A stretch of DNA of 50,922 nucleotides from Bradyrhizobium pachyrhizi (GCF_001189245.1 NZ_LFIQ01000090.1:16018-66939); one strand, 5' to 3'; positions 8,655-19,796 are shown, counted from the stretch's first letter. A program made the numbers and translations. The notes: generated by a model not told the origin, from the letters alone.

Positions 8655-11453
8655 ATGATTGCCGCCATGACGATCGGGATTACCGGACCCGAACGGAAGG
8701 CACCACGACAAAGTGGCGTGGTCAGGCTGATCGTTGCGATCATTGTCACTGTGATCTGCTTGATCCTGCTCGCGCTCGCGAGCGATTTCCTGGTCGACTG
8801 GCTGTGGTTTTCGTCGGTCGGCTATGTGCAGGTCTTCTGGACAACAATCGGCGCCAAAGCCGCCGTCTTGGCTACGGTCTGGACGGCAACGGCCCTCATC
8901 CTCGGGGTGAACGGGTGGCTCGCGCTGCGTTTGGCCGGCAAGCGGTCGACACAGGTTGCCGCGGCTTCCGTCGGGCAGGTCGCGGGCAGCGCGCCGCCGG
9001 ATCCATTTGCGCAGTTGTTCGATCGACTGCCGTGGCCCGCGATCGCCGCAGGCGGGGCAGCCTTGCTCGCGCTGCTCGTCGCGGCGGCCGAAGTCGGCTA
9101 TTGGGGCATCTTCCTGAGGTATCTCTATCAGGCGCTCTATGGCGCAGACGATCCGCTCTTCAACAAGGACCTCGGCTTCTACCTGTTCTCGCTGCCCGCC
9201 TATGTTCTGGTCAAGAACTGGATGCTGCTTACACTGGTCCTGAGCGCGCTCTTCGCCGCAACAATCTATTGGGCTCGCGGCGATATCGAATACGACGTTC
9301 ATCACCGGTCGATGTCGCCCATGGCGATTGCCCACGGTTCGGCATTGCTTGGTCTTCTCTTCGCGGTGAAGGCCTGGTCCTACGCTCTCGACCGCTATCT
9401 GCTGCTCTACGGCGACAACGGCGTCGTCGTCGGCGCAAGCTACACCGATGTCCAAGTGGGGTTGCCGGCCCTGTGGCTCATGATCGGGCTCTCGATCATC
9501 GCGGCGCTCGTCGCGTGGGCAAATGTGCGGGCGCGCAGCTACCGGCTTCCGGCGGCGGCGGTCATGCTCGTCGTCACCGGCGCCCTGGCATTGTCCGGCA
9601 TCGTCCCGGCGCTGTTCCGGCAATTCGTCGTCAAACCAAGCGAGCTGGAGCTGGAGAAGCCCTACATCGAGCGCAATATCGCGCTCACCCGGCAGGCGTA
9701 CGATCTCGACAAGATCGTAACCAAGCCCTTTGCCGCCGAACAGAAGCTCACCTTCAGGACGCTCGACGCCAACAAGGCGACAATCGATAATATCAGGCTG
9801 TGGGACTGGCTGCCCTTGTCGGATACCTACGCGCAGCTGCAGGAGATCCGCACCTACTACAAATTCCATGATCTCGACGTTGACCGCTACTGGCTCGACG
9901 ATTCCTACCAGAGTGTGATGCTTTCGGCGCGCGAGCTGCGCTCCTCGCTGTTGCCGCCAAATGCGCAGACATGGGTCAACCGCCACGTGCTGTTCACCCA
10001 CGGCAATGGCGCGGTGATGAGCCCAGTCACCCGCAAGAGCACTGAGGGGCTGCCGCTGTTCTATTTGCAGGACATTCCGCCGGTTGCGGACGGAGGCCCC
10101 AGGATCGTCGAGCCGCGCATCTATTACGGCGAGGAGAGCGACGACTACGTCATCGTCAAGGGAAGTGCGCCAGAGTTTGATTATCCGAAAGGCAAGGACA
10201 ACGCCTATGCGCGGTATGAGGGCGCCGGCGGCATTCCGATCGGCTCAGTGGCGTGGCGAACGCTGTTCGCGTACTACTTCAACGACCCGAACCTCTTGCT
10301 CTCGAACTACATCACGCCGGAGAGCCGGATCATGATCCGGCGCAATATTCGGGAGCTGGTACCCGAGATCGCGCCGTTCCTGAGGCTCGATCATGATCCC
10401 TATCTGGTGATCAGCGGCGGGCGGATGTTCTGGATGCAGGACGCGTATACGACGAGTTCCTATTTTCCGTCGACGCCGCCCGTGCATGATTTCGATCTCA
10501 ACTACATCAGGAATTCGGTGAAGGTCGTCATCGATGCCTATCACGGGACCGTCGATTTCTATTTGATGGATCCTGCGGACCCGATTGCCGCGACCTACGC
10601 GCGCATCTTTCCGCAGCTGTTCAAGCCGTTCGCGGCGATGCCCGCGGATTTGCAGAAGCACATTCGATATCCGGAGGACCTGTTCCTGATTCAGGCGCGG
10701 CTGTTCCAAGCCTACCACATGGAGGCCGCCGAAGTGTTCTACAATCGCGAGGATCTCTGGCAATTCCCGCGCCAGCCGGGCAGCGGCGGCGGCACCTCGG
10801 TGATGAGCCCTTATTACATCATCATGCGGTTGCCCGGCGAGGCGCGGGCCGAGTTCTTCCTCATGGTTCCGATGGTGCCGAGCCGCCGCGACAACATGAT
10901 CGCGTGGCTTGCGGCGCGTTGTGACGCGCCCGACTACGGCAAGCTGATCGTGTACGAATTCCCGAAGGAGAAGCTCGTCTACGGGCCGTTCCAGATCGAG
11001 GCGCGGATCAATCAGAACACGGAGATATCGCAACAGCTAACATTGTGGAATCAGATGGGCTCGCGGGTGATACGTGGGGCGAACCTGCTGGCGATTCCGA
11101 TTGAGAACTCGATCCTTTACGTATCGCCGCTCTATTTGCGCGCGGAGTACGGGCACTTGCCGGAGCTGAAACGCGTGATCGCGGCCTATGACGAACATGT
11201 GGTGATGAAGGAGACGCTCGGCGAGGCCTTGTCGGCTCTATTCGTCGAGCCTGGCGCGGCGCGGCCGGTCTCGAGTACGAATGAGGAAATACCTGTCACA
11301 GGCCCGTCGACGAGTCAGGCAAGGGACGCGCTCGATCGCTACAATAAGGCCGTTGAACGATTGCGGTCAGGTGATTGGAAGGGCTTTGGCACGCAGTTCG
11401 ATGCAATGCGCGAGCTTTTGGAGGAAATGAACCGGCGTTCCACCGGCCGCTAG
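8655..11453 (+). CDS. UPF0182 family large integral membrane protein
   Basis: Protein of 932 residues, typical for UPF0182 (COG1615), whose function is unknown. The N-terminal third has about seven membrane segments (for example VIVTVICLILLALASDF and AALLALLVAAAEVGYWG). The rest is a large, presumably extracytoplasmic domain with family sequence such as KPYIERNIALTRQAYDL, IYYGEESDDYVIV and MAPYYI-like MSPYYIIMRLPGE. The start was set at the ATG at 8655 (alternatively 8667, four residues later); the open frame reaches back to 8337 but would run through the terminator, so that extension is not coding. It is monocistronic. Confidence is high for the family, none for a role. Confidence 0.9.
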   Translation: MIAAMTIGITGPERKAPRQSGVVRLIVAIIVTVICLILLALASDFLVDWLWFSSVGYVQVFWTTIGAKAAVLATVWTATALILGVNGWLALRLAGKRSTQVAAASVGQVAGSAPPDPFAQLFDRLPWPAIAAGGAALLALLVAAAEVGYWGIFLRYLYQALYGADDPLFNKDLGFYLFSLPAYVLVKNWMLLTLVLSALFAATIYWARGDIEYDVHHRSMSPMAIAHGSALLGLLFAVKAWSYALDRYLLLYGDNGVVVGASYTDVQVGLPALWLMIGLSIIAALVAWANVRARSYRLPAAAVMLVVTGALALSGIVPALFRQFVVKPSELELEKPYIERNIALTRQAYDLDKIVTKPFAAEQKLTFRTLDANKATIDNIRLWDWLPLSDTYAQLQEIRTYYKFHDLDVDRYWLDDSYQSVMLSARELRSSLLPPNAQTWVNRHVLFTHGNGAVMSPVTRKSTEGLPLFYLQDIPPVADGGPRIVEPRIYYGEESDDYVIVKGSAPEFDYPKGKDNAYARYEGAGGIPIGSVAWRTLFAYYFNDPNLLLSNYITPESRIMIRRNIRELVPEIAPFLRLDHDPYLVISGGRMFWMQDAYTTSSYFPSTPPVHDFDLNYIRNSVKVVIDAYHGTVDFYLMDPADPIAATYARIFPQLFKPFAAMPADLQKHIRYPEDLFLIQARLFQAYHMEAAEVFYNREDLWQFPRQPGSGGGTSVMSPYYIIMRLPGEARAEFFLMVPMVPSRRDNMIAWLAARCDAPDYGKLIVYEFPKEKLVYGPFQIEARINQNTEISQQLTLWNQMGSRVIRGANLLAIPIENSILYVSPLYLRAEYGHLPELKRVIAAYDEHVVMKETLGEALSALFVEPGAARPVSSTNEEIPVTGPSTSQARDALDRYNKAVERLRSGDWKGFGTQFDAMRELLEEMNRRSTGR

Positions 11454-11757
11454 GGCGTCAATTTCTTGAGTTGGACCCTGCCTCCAACCCGGAAATTGCG
11501 AACGCGGGTAATTTCGGTGACGGTGCATTCAATATAGCAGGGCGAGATCGGAGGCGGTGAGGACAACCCGAACGCCTGACTGGCAGCCGCGGGCCCAAGC
11601 CGGGTTAGAGCACCAGATCACTAGTCGAGTACCTGCCGCGCTCCTATTCTCAGTCGTCATTCCCGGCCTTATGTATTCGACGACGAGCACCAGCGCGACG
11701 GTCACTGCGATATGGTTCGCCCGCCGGCGATGCTGGTGAAACCAAGGGAGTTAATCG
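11454..11757. other. Intergenic region, nothing recognised
   Basis: 304 bp between the UPF0182 gene and a small conserved gene, both on the plus strand. Only short frames without family similarity occur, and I saw no clear terminator hairpin. Confidence 0.5.
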
Positions 11758-12051
11758 ATGAGGTCACTCCTGTTGCTCACGGCCAGCGGTCCGTTGCTGG
11801 TCCTCACATCCCACGAACTACTGGATGACAAGCTCCTTGGTGAGCTCAAGGCCAAGGGCATCGGCAAGTTTGTCGCCTTCGATGTTCCGCTCGGTCTCGC
11901 GAAGGAACGCTATGGTGGGCATTTCCACGCGGTCGAGAGCGATTTGCACGAAACAGACGACTTGAGGATACTCGATTTCAATGGCCAGCGGATCTTTCAG
12001 TTGTTTCGTTTCAATGAGCTCGGTGCCGCAATTTTGCAAGAACAAGCCTGA
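11758..12051 (+). CDS. Small conserved hypothetical protein, 97 aa
   Basis: Starts at ATG with AAGGGAG seven bases upstream, a good ribosome site. The sequence is well behaved: a hydrophobic first strand (SLLLLTASGPLLVLTSHE), then LKAKGIGKFVAFDVPL, LAKERYGGHF and DLRILDFNGQRIFQLFRF. No membrane span beyond the first strand and no cysteine pair is seen. It looks like a small cytoplasmic alpha/beta protein of a kind I associate with rhizobial genomes, but I cannot name a function. It converges on groEL. Confidence 0.6.
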   Translation: MRSLLLLTASGPLLVLTSHELLDDKLLGELKAKGIGKFVAFDVPLGLAKERYGGHFHAVESDLHETDDLRILDFNGQRIFQLFRFNELGAAILQEQA

Positions 12052-12186
12052 GGTCCAGGCACCCGTCTGGTTCGTGCAGGATGCGTTGAGCTTTTGAGAA
12101 TACCCATCGCGGCGATCCCGAGATCCCGGCGCAATATGCCTCGCAATCGCGTTCTGCAGCCGCCAGCCAGCGGCTCGTTACCGTCG

Positions 12187-12240
12187 GAGCACGGCCCGAA
12201 AAAAGTGTGAAGCGGCTTTCCGAGACGATCGTGCCCGAGC
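12187..12240. repeat. REP-like intergenic palindrome, copy 1 (diverged)
   Basis: Carries the pattern GAGCA..GCCCGAAAAAAGTGTGAAGCGGCTTTCCGA with a complementary CGATCGTGC end. A second, better conserved copy is at 18928-18967. It matches, from memory, a dispersed element common between genes in Bradyrhizobium and relatives (usual form GAGCATGATCCGGAAAAGTG). Likely a transcribed hairpin. Confidence 0.6.
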
Positions 12241-12286
12241 ACAGAACCAAAGCACGACAAGGATTTCATTCGAAATTCATCGCTCC

Positions 12287-13909
<1,623 letters not shown>

Positions 13910-14009
13910 GATGCGAACCTCCTTTTTTCTCCTTCCATTCCTTCCGGCTCCGCAAGCGTCTCGAGCCGCCTTCGAGCCAGTGCCTTGGTCGTCTGTCGGC
14001 GACCGCTGG

Positions 14010-14068
14010 ATCATACAACAATTTCAATCATGTAAGAGTTCGCATTTTTGTTCCGAGTGGCGCGCCAA
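14010..14068 (-). promoter_or_regulatory. Promoter-like element upstream of groEL, copy 2
   Basis: Minus-strand TATGAT (14015-14010) preceded, after 4 nt, by the 49-nt block that recurs at 8481-8529. The block ends in the palindrome TTGGCGCGCCA. Transcription from here would give a 5' leader of about 95 nt before the groEL start at 13909. It does not match the heat-shock sigma consensus (CTTG ... CCTATAT) or the sigma-54 consensus closely. Confidence 0.5.
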
Positions 14069-14124
14069 CCTGCACGATATTCCGCGATCGGAGTCCCGAT
14101 CGGGAGTGCCAGCCCCATGATCGA

Positions 14125-15141
14125 CTAATCCTGCTCATTCCCGCCCATCATGTCGGCGATCGCCTTGATGCGGCTTCTGGCGTACTTCGGCAGGCCGGCG
14201 CTCAGCGAATCACCGCTGTTGAAGGAGCTCTTGCCCATCAGCAGCTGCGCCGGCACGAGATTGCGCAGCATGGGTGTATTGCTATATTCCCTTTGCTTGT
14301 TCAGCACGTCGTTCCTGACCGCAACCAGGATGTAGACCGTCGCGATGGCGGCTTCCGGCTCGGTCGGATGCCGTTGCAGAACCGCAAGCAGCTTGCCGAA
14401 CTGGATAACCTGGTTGACCCAAAAGATGTTCTGCTCGAGCGCGCTGGTGACTGTGGTGTCGAGCTCTGTCAGGCCCGGCAGCTCGGCAAGGTGCGGCTGC
14501 GTGATCAACATGATCTCACTCTGGAACTCGATGAAATCCGGAATTGGCTTTTTGCTCTCGTCGCGCAGCTTGTTGGCAAGCTGAATGCCCGCCGGAATTT
14601 TCCCTTCGAACATGTAACGGGACTGCGCGCAGATTGCCTTCGCGTCCGCGCACCAGCGGCGATCCGGCGGACGATTGTGCGCGGCGACCCCGTCCTTGTT
14701 GGGAATAGCATCCCCCGCCACGATCGGCCGGTGCTTGACCGCCGGATCGATCTGCTCGAGGAACGCGATATTCGCATACCGCGACAGATCCAATGTGGCT
14801 GCCGGTCTTGGAAGTCGAAACCGCGCTTCTCCCAGGTAGACCGAGAGCTTCAGCTTCGTTTGTTGGTTGAGCGTGGGCTCAACGAAGCCTGGGAAGAGCG
14901 AGAGAAAGCGCCGCTGAACCGGGCGCGAGCGAGCCCAATCTTCGAAAGGAATGAGTCCGCTCGAGGAGTCCGCGAGCTTATCGTTGCGTTGGTCGGCGAA
15001 GATGACGGTGCGCGGTTTGATCTGCGCGATCGGAACGCTGGCGGCTGCGGGCACGTCCTCCAGCTGGAATTTCTGCGCCGCCGCGCCCGTGCAAGCGGCC
15101 ACCCAGGCGGCGATGAGGACAGCGGCACAGTGGAGTCTCAT
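14125..15141 (-). CDS. Exported hypothetical protein, operon partner of the penicillin-binding protein
   Basis: Protein of 338 residues with a clear signal peptide (MRLHCAAVLIAAWVAACTG then AAAQ). The cysteine at the end of the hydrophobic stretch could make it a lipoprotein, but the motif AAC-T is imperfect. The mature part is soluble, has no family motif I recognise, and contains several segments rich in charged and proline residues. The ATG at 15141 was preferred; a TTG three codons earlier is possible. It starts 12 bp after the penicillin-binding protein gene, so it is almost certainly cotranscribed with it and may act in the cell envelope (inference from context). Confidence 0.75.
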   Translation of the reverse strand: MRLHCAAVLIAAWVAACTGAAAQKFQLEDVPAAASVPIAQIKPRTVIFADQRNDKLADSSSGLIPFEDWARSRPVQRRFLSLFPGFVEPTLNQQTKLKLSVYLGEARFRLPRPAATLDLSRYANIAFLEQIDPAVKHRPIVAGDAIPNKDGVAAHNRPPDRRWCADAKAICAQSRYMFEGKIPAGIQLANKLRDESKKPIPDFIEFQSEIMLITQPHLAELPGLTELDTTVTSALEQNIFWVNQVIQFGKLLAVLQRHPTEPEAAIATVYILVAVRNDVLNKQREYSNTPMLRNLVPAQLLMGKSSFNSGDSLSAGLPKYARSRIKAIADMMGGNEQD

Positions 15142-15153
15142 GGGCGTCAATGC

Positions 15154-17991
15154 TCAATTTAGCCGCCACCAGAAATAATCGGGATCGACTCGGAGCGGCG
15201 GTCGCGGGAGGCGATCCTCGGCATCGGGATATCCGCGCCAGGAGGGATATTCGCGCGGACCAAGACGCCAGGTCGGGTACGGAAAGGGCGGCTGGTTGTC
15301 GCCGTAAGGGTGGTTGTCGTAGGACCACTGCCGGAATGGCCCGGTGTAGCTTGCCGCACGCGAGACGATCCGAAATTGCGTATCATTGGTTCTGCCTGAC
15401 GGATCCCGCTTGAAGTACTCGGTGAATGCGCGCCCGGAGCCGGCCGGTGCGGGATCGCCAGTATAGGGATCGATCGACAGAGTAACGAGCTGATGCATGG
15501 CTTCGCGGGAAGGGCCGTTCAACACCGTCTTGGGCGCGTGCAGCTCCCATGCTGCCTGCACGATCGGCTCGAACATCGGCAGCGCCACTTTTGCTCCGGT
15601 CTGGCCACGCCCGAGGGTGCGGCGTCCCCCGTCGCCGTTGTCGTAGCCGACCCAGATCGCGACGGTGACGTCATTGGTGAAACCGACGAACCAGGCATCG
15701 GCCCAATTATCAGTGGTACCGGTCTTGCCGCCGACATAGGGCGAGAGATGCTTCACCGTGTGCGCGGTTCCGCGAGCGAGCACGCCCTGAAGCATTGATT
15801 TCAACTGGTAAAACGATGCGCGGTCGGCGGAGCCGATCCAGTCCACCGCACGCGGATCGCGCCGGTAGATCGCGCGGCCGTCCTGTTCGATCGTCTCGAT
15901 CGCATGGGGCTGGGGCCGTGCGCCTTCGTTGGCGATCGCTGCATAAAACGCCGCAAGGTCGATTAGCCGCACGGTTTGGGCGCCGAGCACGAACGGGTAA
16001 TAGCGCATGCATTCCTTGTAGAGCTGCGCTTCCATCGCGAGCTCGCAGACCCGGTCGAGGCCGTGCTCGGCGCTGTCGTCGAGGCCGGTCGCGAGCAATT
16101 GCGCGGTGGCGAGATTCCGCGAGTTTTCCAGCGCACGCCGCAGCGTAATGGCGCCCGAAGCGCCGCCGTCGTAGTTCCTCGGCGACCAGAAACCGCGCTG
16201 GCGCGCGGAGCCCGTCGCGCCGATCGGTGCCAGCGTAATGGGTTCGTCCATCACCAGCGTGTTGGGCTGCAGTCCCTTTTGTAGGGCGGCGAGGTAGGTC
16301 AGCGGTTTCAAGGTGGAGCCGGGTTGCCGCAGGCTCTGGACGACGCGGTTGAGCTGGCTTGCCGGATACGAAAAGCCGCCCGCCATCGCGAGAATGCGGC
16401 CCGTTTCGTTCCCGAGTACAAGCGCCGCTCCCTGCACGGTCGGTCGAATGCGCAGATCGGCACGCGCCACTTGCTTGCCCTTGGCTTCGCCCACCTGAAC
16501 ATAGACCACGTCGTACGGCTTGAGACCGCGCCGGGTCGCGGCGCTCCAGGTGTTCAGCGGCAGGATGCTTCCGTCGGTCAGACCGACGTTGATCGCATCG
16601 CCGCGCTTGCCACGCGTATTCTCCAGGACGACCGCCGCTTCCCAGTGAACGTCATAGAGCGGTAGCCGCGTCGTCTTCAACGCCACGAGCCAGGCCGGTT
16701 CCGTTACCGTCAGGTTTGCCGCAATCTGACGGACAGCATCGGAAATGTTCGCCTCGGGTCCCTCGAACTTGTAACGACCGCTGTTCAGCTCGTACCGCGC
16801 GAGGCCTTCCTGCAATGTTGCCTCAACTGCGCGCTGCAAGGCCGAGTTGACGGTCGAGTGCACCGTGTAGGAGGAACTGGTGAGACTATCGAGGCCCGCG
16901 ACCACCTTTGCCTCGCGCGCGATGTGATCGACGAAGTGAAAGCCAAAGTCCAGGCGCGTCGGCCGGTACTCGACGAGCTGCGGCAATACTGGTTGCGCCG
17001 CGGCGGCGTCGATCATGGCGTCGTCCTGCATGCGGGCCAGCACGTAAGCAAGGCGCTCGCGCGCGCGCTCATGGTGGTGGTCGGGATTGAAGTAGTTCGG
17101 TCCCTTGGCGAGCCCTGCGAGCAGCGCGCCCTCGACTGCGGAGAGCGCCTTGGCTGGTTTGCCGAAATAGCTGCGCGCCGCCATCTCGATGCCCCAGGCC
17201 CCGCGACCGAGATAAATCGAGTTGAGATAGAGTTCGAGGATTTCCGCCTTGGTCAGGGCGCGCTCCATCCGCGAGGCTACGATCATTTCCCGCAGTTTTC
17301 TTTCGTAGGTGATGTCGTTGCCCACCAGCAGGTTCTTGGCGACCTGCTGCGTAACGGTCGAGCCGCCCTGCGGCCGTCCCGGGTGCGTGAAGTTGCCGAT
17401 GAAGGCGCGGACCAGTCCGCGCTCGTCAATGCCGGTGTGTTGGAAGAAGCGCTTGTCCTCGGCGGCGACAAATGCATTGCGCACTGCTTCCGGGATATCC
17501 GCAAGCTTGACCCAGATGCGGCGATTGTTCGGGACGTAAATCTCAGCAAGACGCTCGCTCCTGCTGTCGAGGACTATGCTGGTGCCAGGAAGCCTGAGGT
17601 GCTTAAGCTGCGCGACGTCGGGCAGATCCTTGACCGCGCTGTTGTAGAAAGTGATGACCTGACCAAGATCGACCGGAGATTCTTCCGTTTTTTCGACCTT
17701 GCAGAACTGCCTGTAGGCCACGTGGAGGTCGGCCAGCTTCAGTCCTTTGAGTGCCTTGATCTCGCTGCTCAATGCCTCCTTGTCGTCCATGGCGGTGGCA
17801 ATCAGATCGTCTAGGTTGATGTCCTCGATGTCGAAAGCCTTGCGCATGTGGGCGCAGCCGGCACTCAAGAGCTCCGCCACCTCGGAGCGGTCACGTACCG
17901 CATCAAACTCCGTCTTGACCCCATCCGGCCGGGTACTGACCTGGCTGAAGGCCAGCGCCGTGGCGAAGATCTTGATGAGAATCGAGTCCAT
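15154..17991 (-). CDS. Class A penicillin-binding protein (PBP1A family), bifunctional
   Basis: Peptidoglycan glycosyltransferase/transpeptidase of 945 residues. The GT51 domain, from about residue 165, has EDKRFFQHTGID with the catalytic Glu near residue 178, and GGSTVTQQVAKN. The transpeptidase has SxxK as STLK with Ser near residue 559 (RQPGSTLKP), SxN as SRN, and KTGTT. About 145 N-terminal residues precede GT51; the only candidate anchor is ILIKIFATALAFSQV at the very start, which is weak for a membrane segment. The start at 17991 (CAGCAGG upstream) was chosen because it leaves about 200 bp for divergent promoters. A longer form from 18189 has a good ribosome site (GGAAGAGAGG), but its start codon would overlap the start codon of the divergent gene. 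First gene of an operon with the exported protein downstream. Confidence 0.92.
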   Translation of the reverse strand: MDSILIKIFATALAFSQVSTRPDGVKTEFDAVRDRSEVAELLSAGCAHMRKAFDIEDINLDDLIATAMDDKEALSSEIKALKGLKLADLHVAYRQFCKVEKTEESPVDLGQVITFYNSAVKDLPDVAQLKHLRLPGTSIVLDSRSERLAEIYVPNNRRIWVKLADIPEAVRNAFVAAEDKRFFQHTGIDERGLVRAFIGNFTHPGRPQGGSTVTQQVAKNLLVGNDITYERKLREMIVASRMERALTKAEILELYLNSIYLGRGAWGIEMAARSYFGKPAKALSAVEGALLAGLAKGPNYFNPDHHHERARERLAYVLARMQDDAMIDAAAAQPVLPQLVEYRPTRLDFGFHFVDHIAREAKVVAGLDSLTSSSYTVHSTVNSALQRAVEATLQEGLARYELNSGRYKFEGPEANISDAVRQIAANLTVTEPAWLVALKTTRLPLYDVHWEAAVVLENTRGKRGDAINVGLTDGSILPLNTWSAATRRGLKPYDVVYVQVGEAKGKQVARADLRIRPTVQGAALVLGNETGRILAMAGGFSYPASQLNRVVQSLRQPGSTLKPLTYLAALQKGLQPNTLVMDEPITLAPIGATGSARQRGFWSPRNYDGGASGAITLRRALENSRNLATAQLLATGLDDSAEHGLDRVCELAMEAQLYKECMRYYPFVLGAQTVRLIDLAAFYAAIANEGARPQPHAIETIEQDGRAIYRRDPRAVDWIGSADRASFYQLKSMLQGVLARGTAHTVKHLSPYVGGKTGTTDNWADAWFVGFTNDVTVAIWVGYDNGDGGRRTLGRGQTGAKVALPMFEPIVQAAWELHAPKTVLNGPSREAMHQLVTLSIDPYTGDPAPAGSGRAFTEYFKRDPSGRTNDTQFRIVSRAASYTGPFRQWSYDNHPYGDNQPPFPYPTWRLGPREYPSWRGYPDAEDRLPRPPLRVDPDYFWWRLN

Positions 17992-18187
17992 GACCTGCTG
18001 CCGGTCAAAAAAACCGTCCCGTGAGGTCCCTTCTTGTAGAACAATACTAAACAAGGCTGTTTCGAGGAAAAAGTTCCCGAGACGCTTCCGCCGCTTCCCG
18101 GCCTTGAGCACCGCTCCGACCTGGCCGGGCCGCGGAACCAACGCTGCGGTCAGTGCGTTTTGGAAATACCGCATTGGCAGCGCACTC

Positions 18188-18766
18188 ATGAACGCCTCTC
18201 TTCCCGTCGTACTTGCCGCGGCGCTCCTCGGCGCCGCCATAGCCACGATGCCTGCGGACGCTGCTCCTCGAAAAAAGAACACGCGGGCACTTGCCGCGGT
18301 GCCCCCTGCAGCTAGCGCCGCTCAGCCCCCTGCGGACAGATTTTTGGCCTGCGACGTCCGGGTGCGCGACTATCTTCGCGAAGGCGGAGCGGCGATACGG
18401 GTGACCAAGATCGAAGTGGACGATGCCCGACTGCAGTTGAACATTCATCATGAGTACGGAGAGGCGGGAAAGTCGTCTCGAAAATACCTCCGCGGGGACA
18501 ATGAAGAAGAAATGCGCAAGAATCTGCGTGGAATATTGGATGAGTTCGCTGCGGCTGCGAAGGCCGCAGCGGCTGGTCGCGCTTGGTATGTGATCGCTGC
18601 TCGCAAGGTCATGCCGGAGCTCCGCGACAATTCGGGCGACACCACGAGTCCGTGGACGGCCATCGTCCTCGCGGATTTCGATGGAAAATGCAGACCCATC
18701 ACGTTCTATCAGACGGTCGAGCGGAACAAGCTCGATCCTGAACTGAGCAAGAAATTGGATGAGTGA
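18188..18766 (+). CDS. Exported hypothetical protein, 192 aa
   Basis: Begins with a signal peptide (ASLPVVLAAALLGAAIATM, cleavage likely after ADA). The mature part is about 165 residues and soluble, with FLACDVRVRDYLREGG, an Ala-rich helix near the middle, and a C-terminal strand TAIVLADFDGKCRPITFYQ. No known family was recognised. It is divergent from the penicillin-binding protein, with which it may share a regulatory region. The ribosome site before the ATG is weak, but the signal peptide supports this start. Confidence 0.75.
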   Translation: MNASLPVVLAAALLGAAIATMPADAAPRKKNTRALAAVPPAASAAQPPADRFLACDVRVRDYLREGGAAIRVTKIEVDDARLQLNIHHEYGEAGKSSRKYLRGDNEEEMRKNLRGILDEFAAAAKAAAAGRAWYVIAARKVMPELRDNSGDTTSPWTAIVLADFDGKCRPITFYQTVERNKLDPELSKKLDE

Positions 18767-18927
18767 AGTTTTGCGCGTGAAGTGATTTGCAGTCGTAGCG
18801 ACCGCACCTGGACTCCATGAGAGGCGTGGTGAGGATGCTCAATTCAAGATAGCGCTAAATCGGCAATTGTGTGTGCTGTCGGCGGTGAGTTTGCCGTATT
18901 GGCGGCGAGGCTCGGGTTTCGCGCCTA

Positions 18928-18967
18928 GAGCATGATCCGGAAAAGTGCGAAGCGGTTTTCCGAAAAT
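18928..18967. repeat. REP-like intergenic palindrome, copy 2
   Basis: GAGCATGATCCGGAAAAGTG continuing CGAAGCGGTTTTCCGAAAA, the canonical-looking form of the element whose diverged copy is at 12187-12240. The GGAAAA / TTTTCC arms make a hairpin. The usual right end (complement of GAGCATGATC) is missing, so the copy is truncated. Confidence 0.65.
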
Positions 18968-19006
18968 CGCCATTCAGCTTTGAGATCGCGATAAGTTCCG
19001 ATCGTT

Positions 19007-19074
19007 CGTCAGGCATTCAAAAGCTCCCAGAGGGAGCGCTTCGCGTAGCTATTGAACGAATGACTTGCCTGACG
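19007..19074. repeat. Nested inverted repeat (cruciform/hairpin-capable)
   Basis: The outer arms are CGTCAGGCA (19007-19015) and TGCCTGACG (19066-19074), perfect over 9 bp. Inside are TTCAA (19016-19020) with TTGAA (19052-19056), and a core hairpin GCTCCC-AGA-GGGAGC (19023-19037). It lies just before a pseudogene pair; no T-run follows, so it is not a simple terminator. Confidence 0.6.
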
Positions 19075-19273
19075 GCGCAAGAGATATTTCGTATTGTCGT
19101 ACGTTTAATTGGCTTGGACTCGCCGAATTGGGCTCACCGATCACTTTGCCTCGTCCGAGCAGTAGGATGGCCTCCGGCCCGCGCGGATGCAGGCCCGAAA
19201 GATCCCGCCCAAATGCCGCGGCCGGCAGCTTGTGCTTTACTTTGGGCGTCGGCGACGAGACGCCACCACGGCC

Positions 19274-19770
19274 TCATGGTGACACCAAGATATCTTCCTT
19301 CGCCTCACCGCGTGCGACGATCACTAGCGCATCGTCGGTCAACGGACGCCGCAGCGCCTTGGCCTCGTCCCATGGCGCGCGCATCCAGACATCGCGCTCC
19401 TCGTCGGTTGTTAGGACCGGCATCGCCTTGGGATGGATCGGTGCCACGACTGCATTCGGCGCCGTTGTCAGGAAACCATAGACGAGGTGGGCCCGGGGAT
19501 CGGTTAGGACTTCGTCCAGCGGTCACCCTTGAACTCGGTCCAGATGCCGGCGAAGGCTGTCAGTGGCCTATCGTTTTTCAGCGCGAACCAGACGGCGTCC
19601 TTTTTCTTGGTCTCCGGGTTCGGCTCCGGGGCGTATTCAGCGAAGTTGTTGAACGGCACCAGGCACCGATTTTCCGGCTTCAGCCAGCCGCGCCAGTGCG
19701 GCGATGATGTGTTGCGGATGTTCGTGACGGGGGTCCGCCCGTGCGCGGTGGAGGCGGCAGGCCGGTGCGT
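19274..19770 (-). pseudogene. SRAP/DUF159 (SOS response-associated peptidase) pseudogene
   Basis: The minus strand encodes family sequence in pieces: GLPPPPRTGGPP, then (after a shift in a C-run near 19735) VTNIRNTSSPHWRGWLKPEN and [33 protein letters not shown], then TAA at 19504 where the family has Lys, PIPGP, a second frameshift, and [36 protein letters not shown] to a stop at 19274. Intact relatives shield abasic sites through an N-terminal Cys2; that N-terminus is missing here. At least two frameshifts, one nonsense codon and a 5' truncation make it dead. Confidence 0.8.
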
Positions 19771-19796
19771 TGCCGAACGATGCCTTCGGTGTTCAG

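Larger units (their letters stand above)
18767..19273. other. Intergenic region with repeat and hairpin elements
   Basis: 507 bp with no gene seen. It holds the REP-like copy at 18928-18967 and a nested inverted repeat at 19007-19074 (separate entries). Confidence 0.5.

Noticed and set aside
8625..10001. 458-codon frame on the minus strand inside the UPF0182 gene
   Set aside because: Shadow frame of a high-GC gene; rich in Arg, Gln, Asp and Gly with no motif.
14041..14068. Sigma-54 promoter or CIRCE operator upstream of groEL
   Set aside because: TGGCGCG lacks the GC pair at the -12 position, and no TTAGCACTC inverted repeat is present.
16858..17814. 318-codon plus-strand frame inside the penicillin-binding protein gene
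   Set aside because: Antisense shadow; the minus-strand gene has all catalytic motifs, this one has none.
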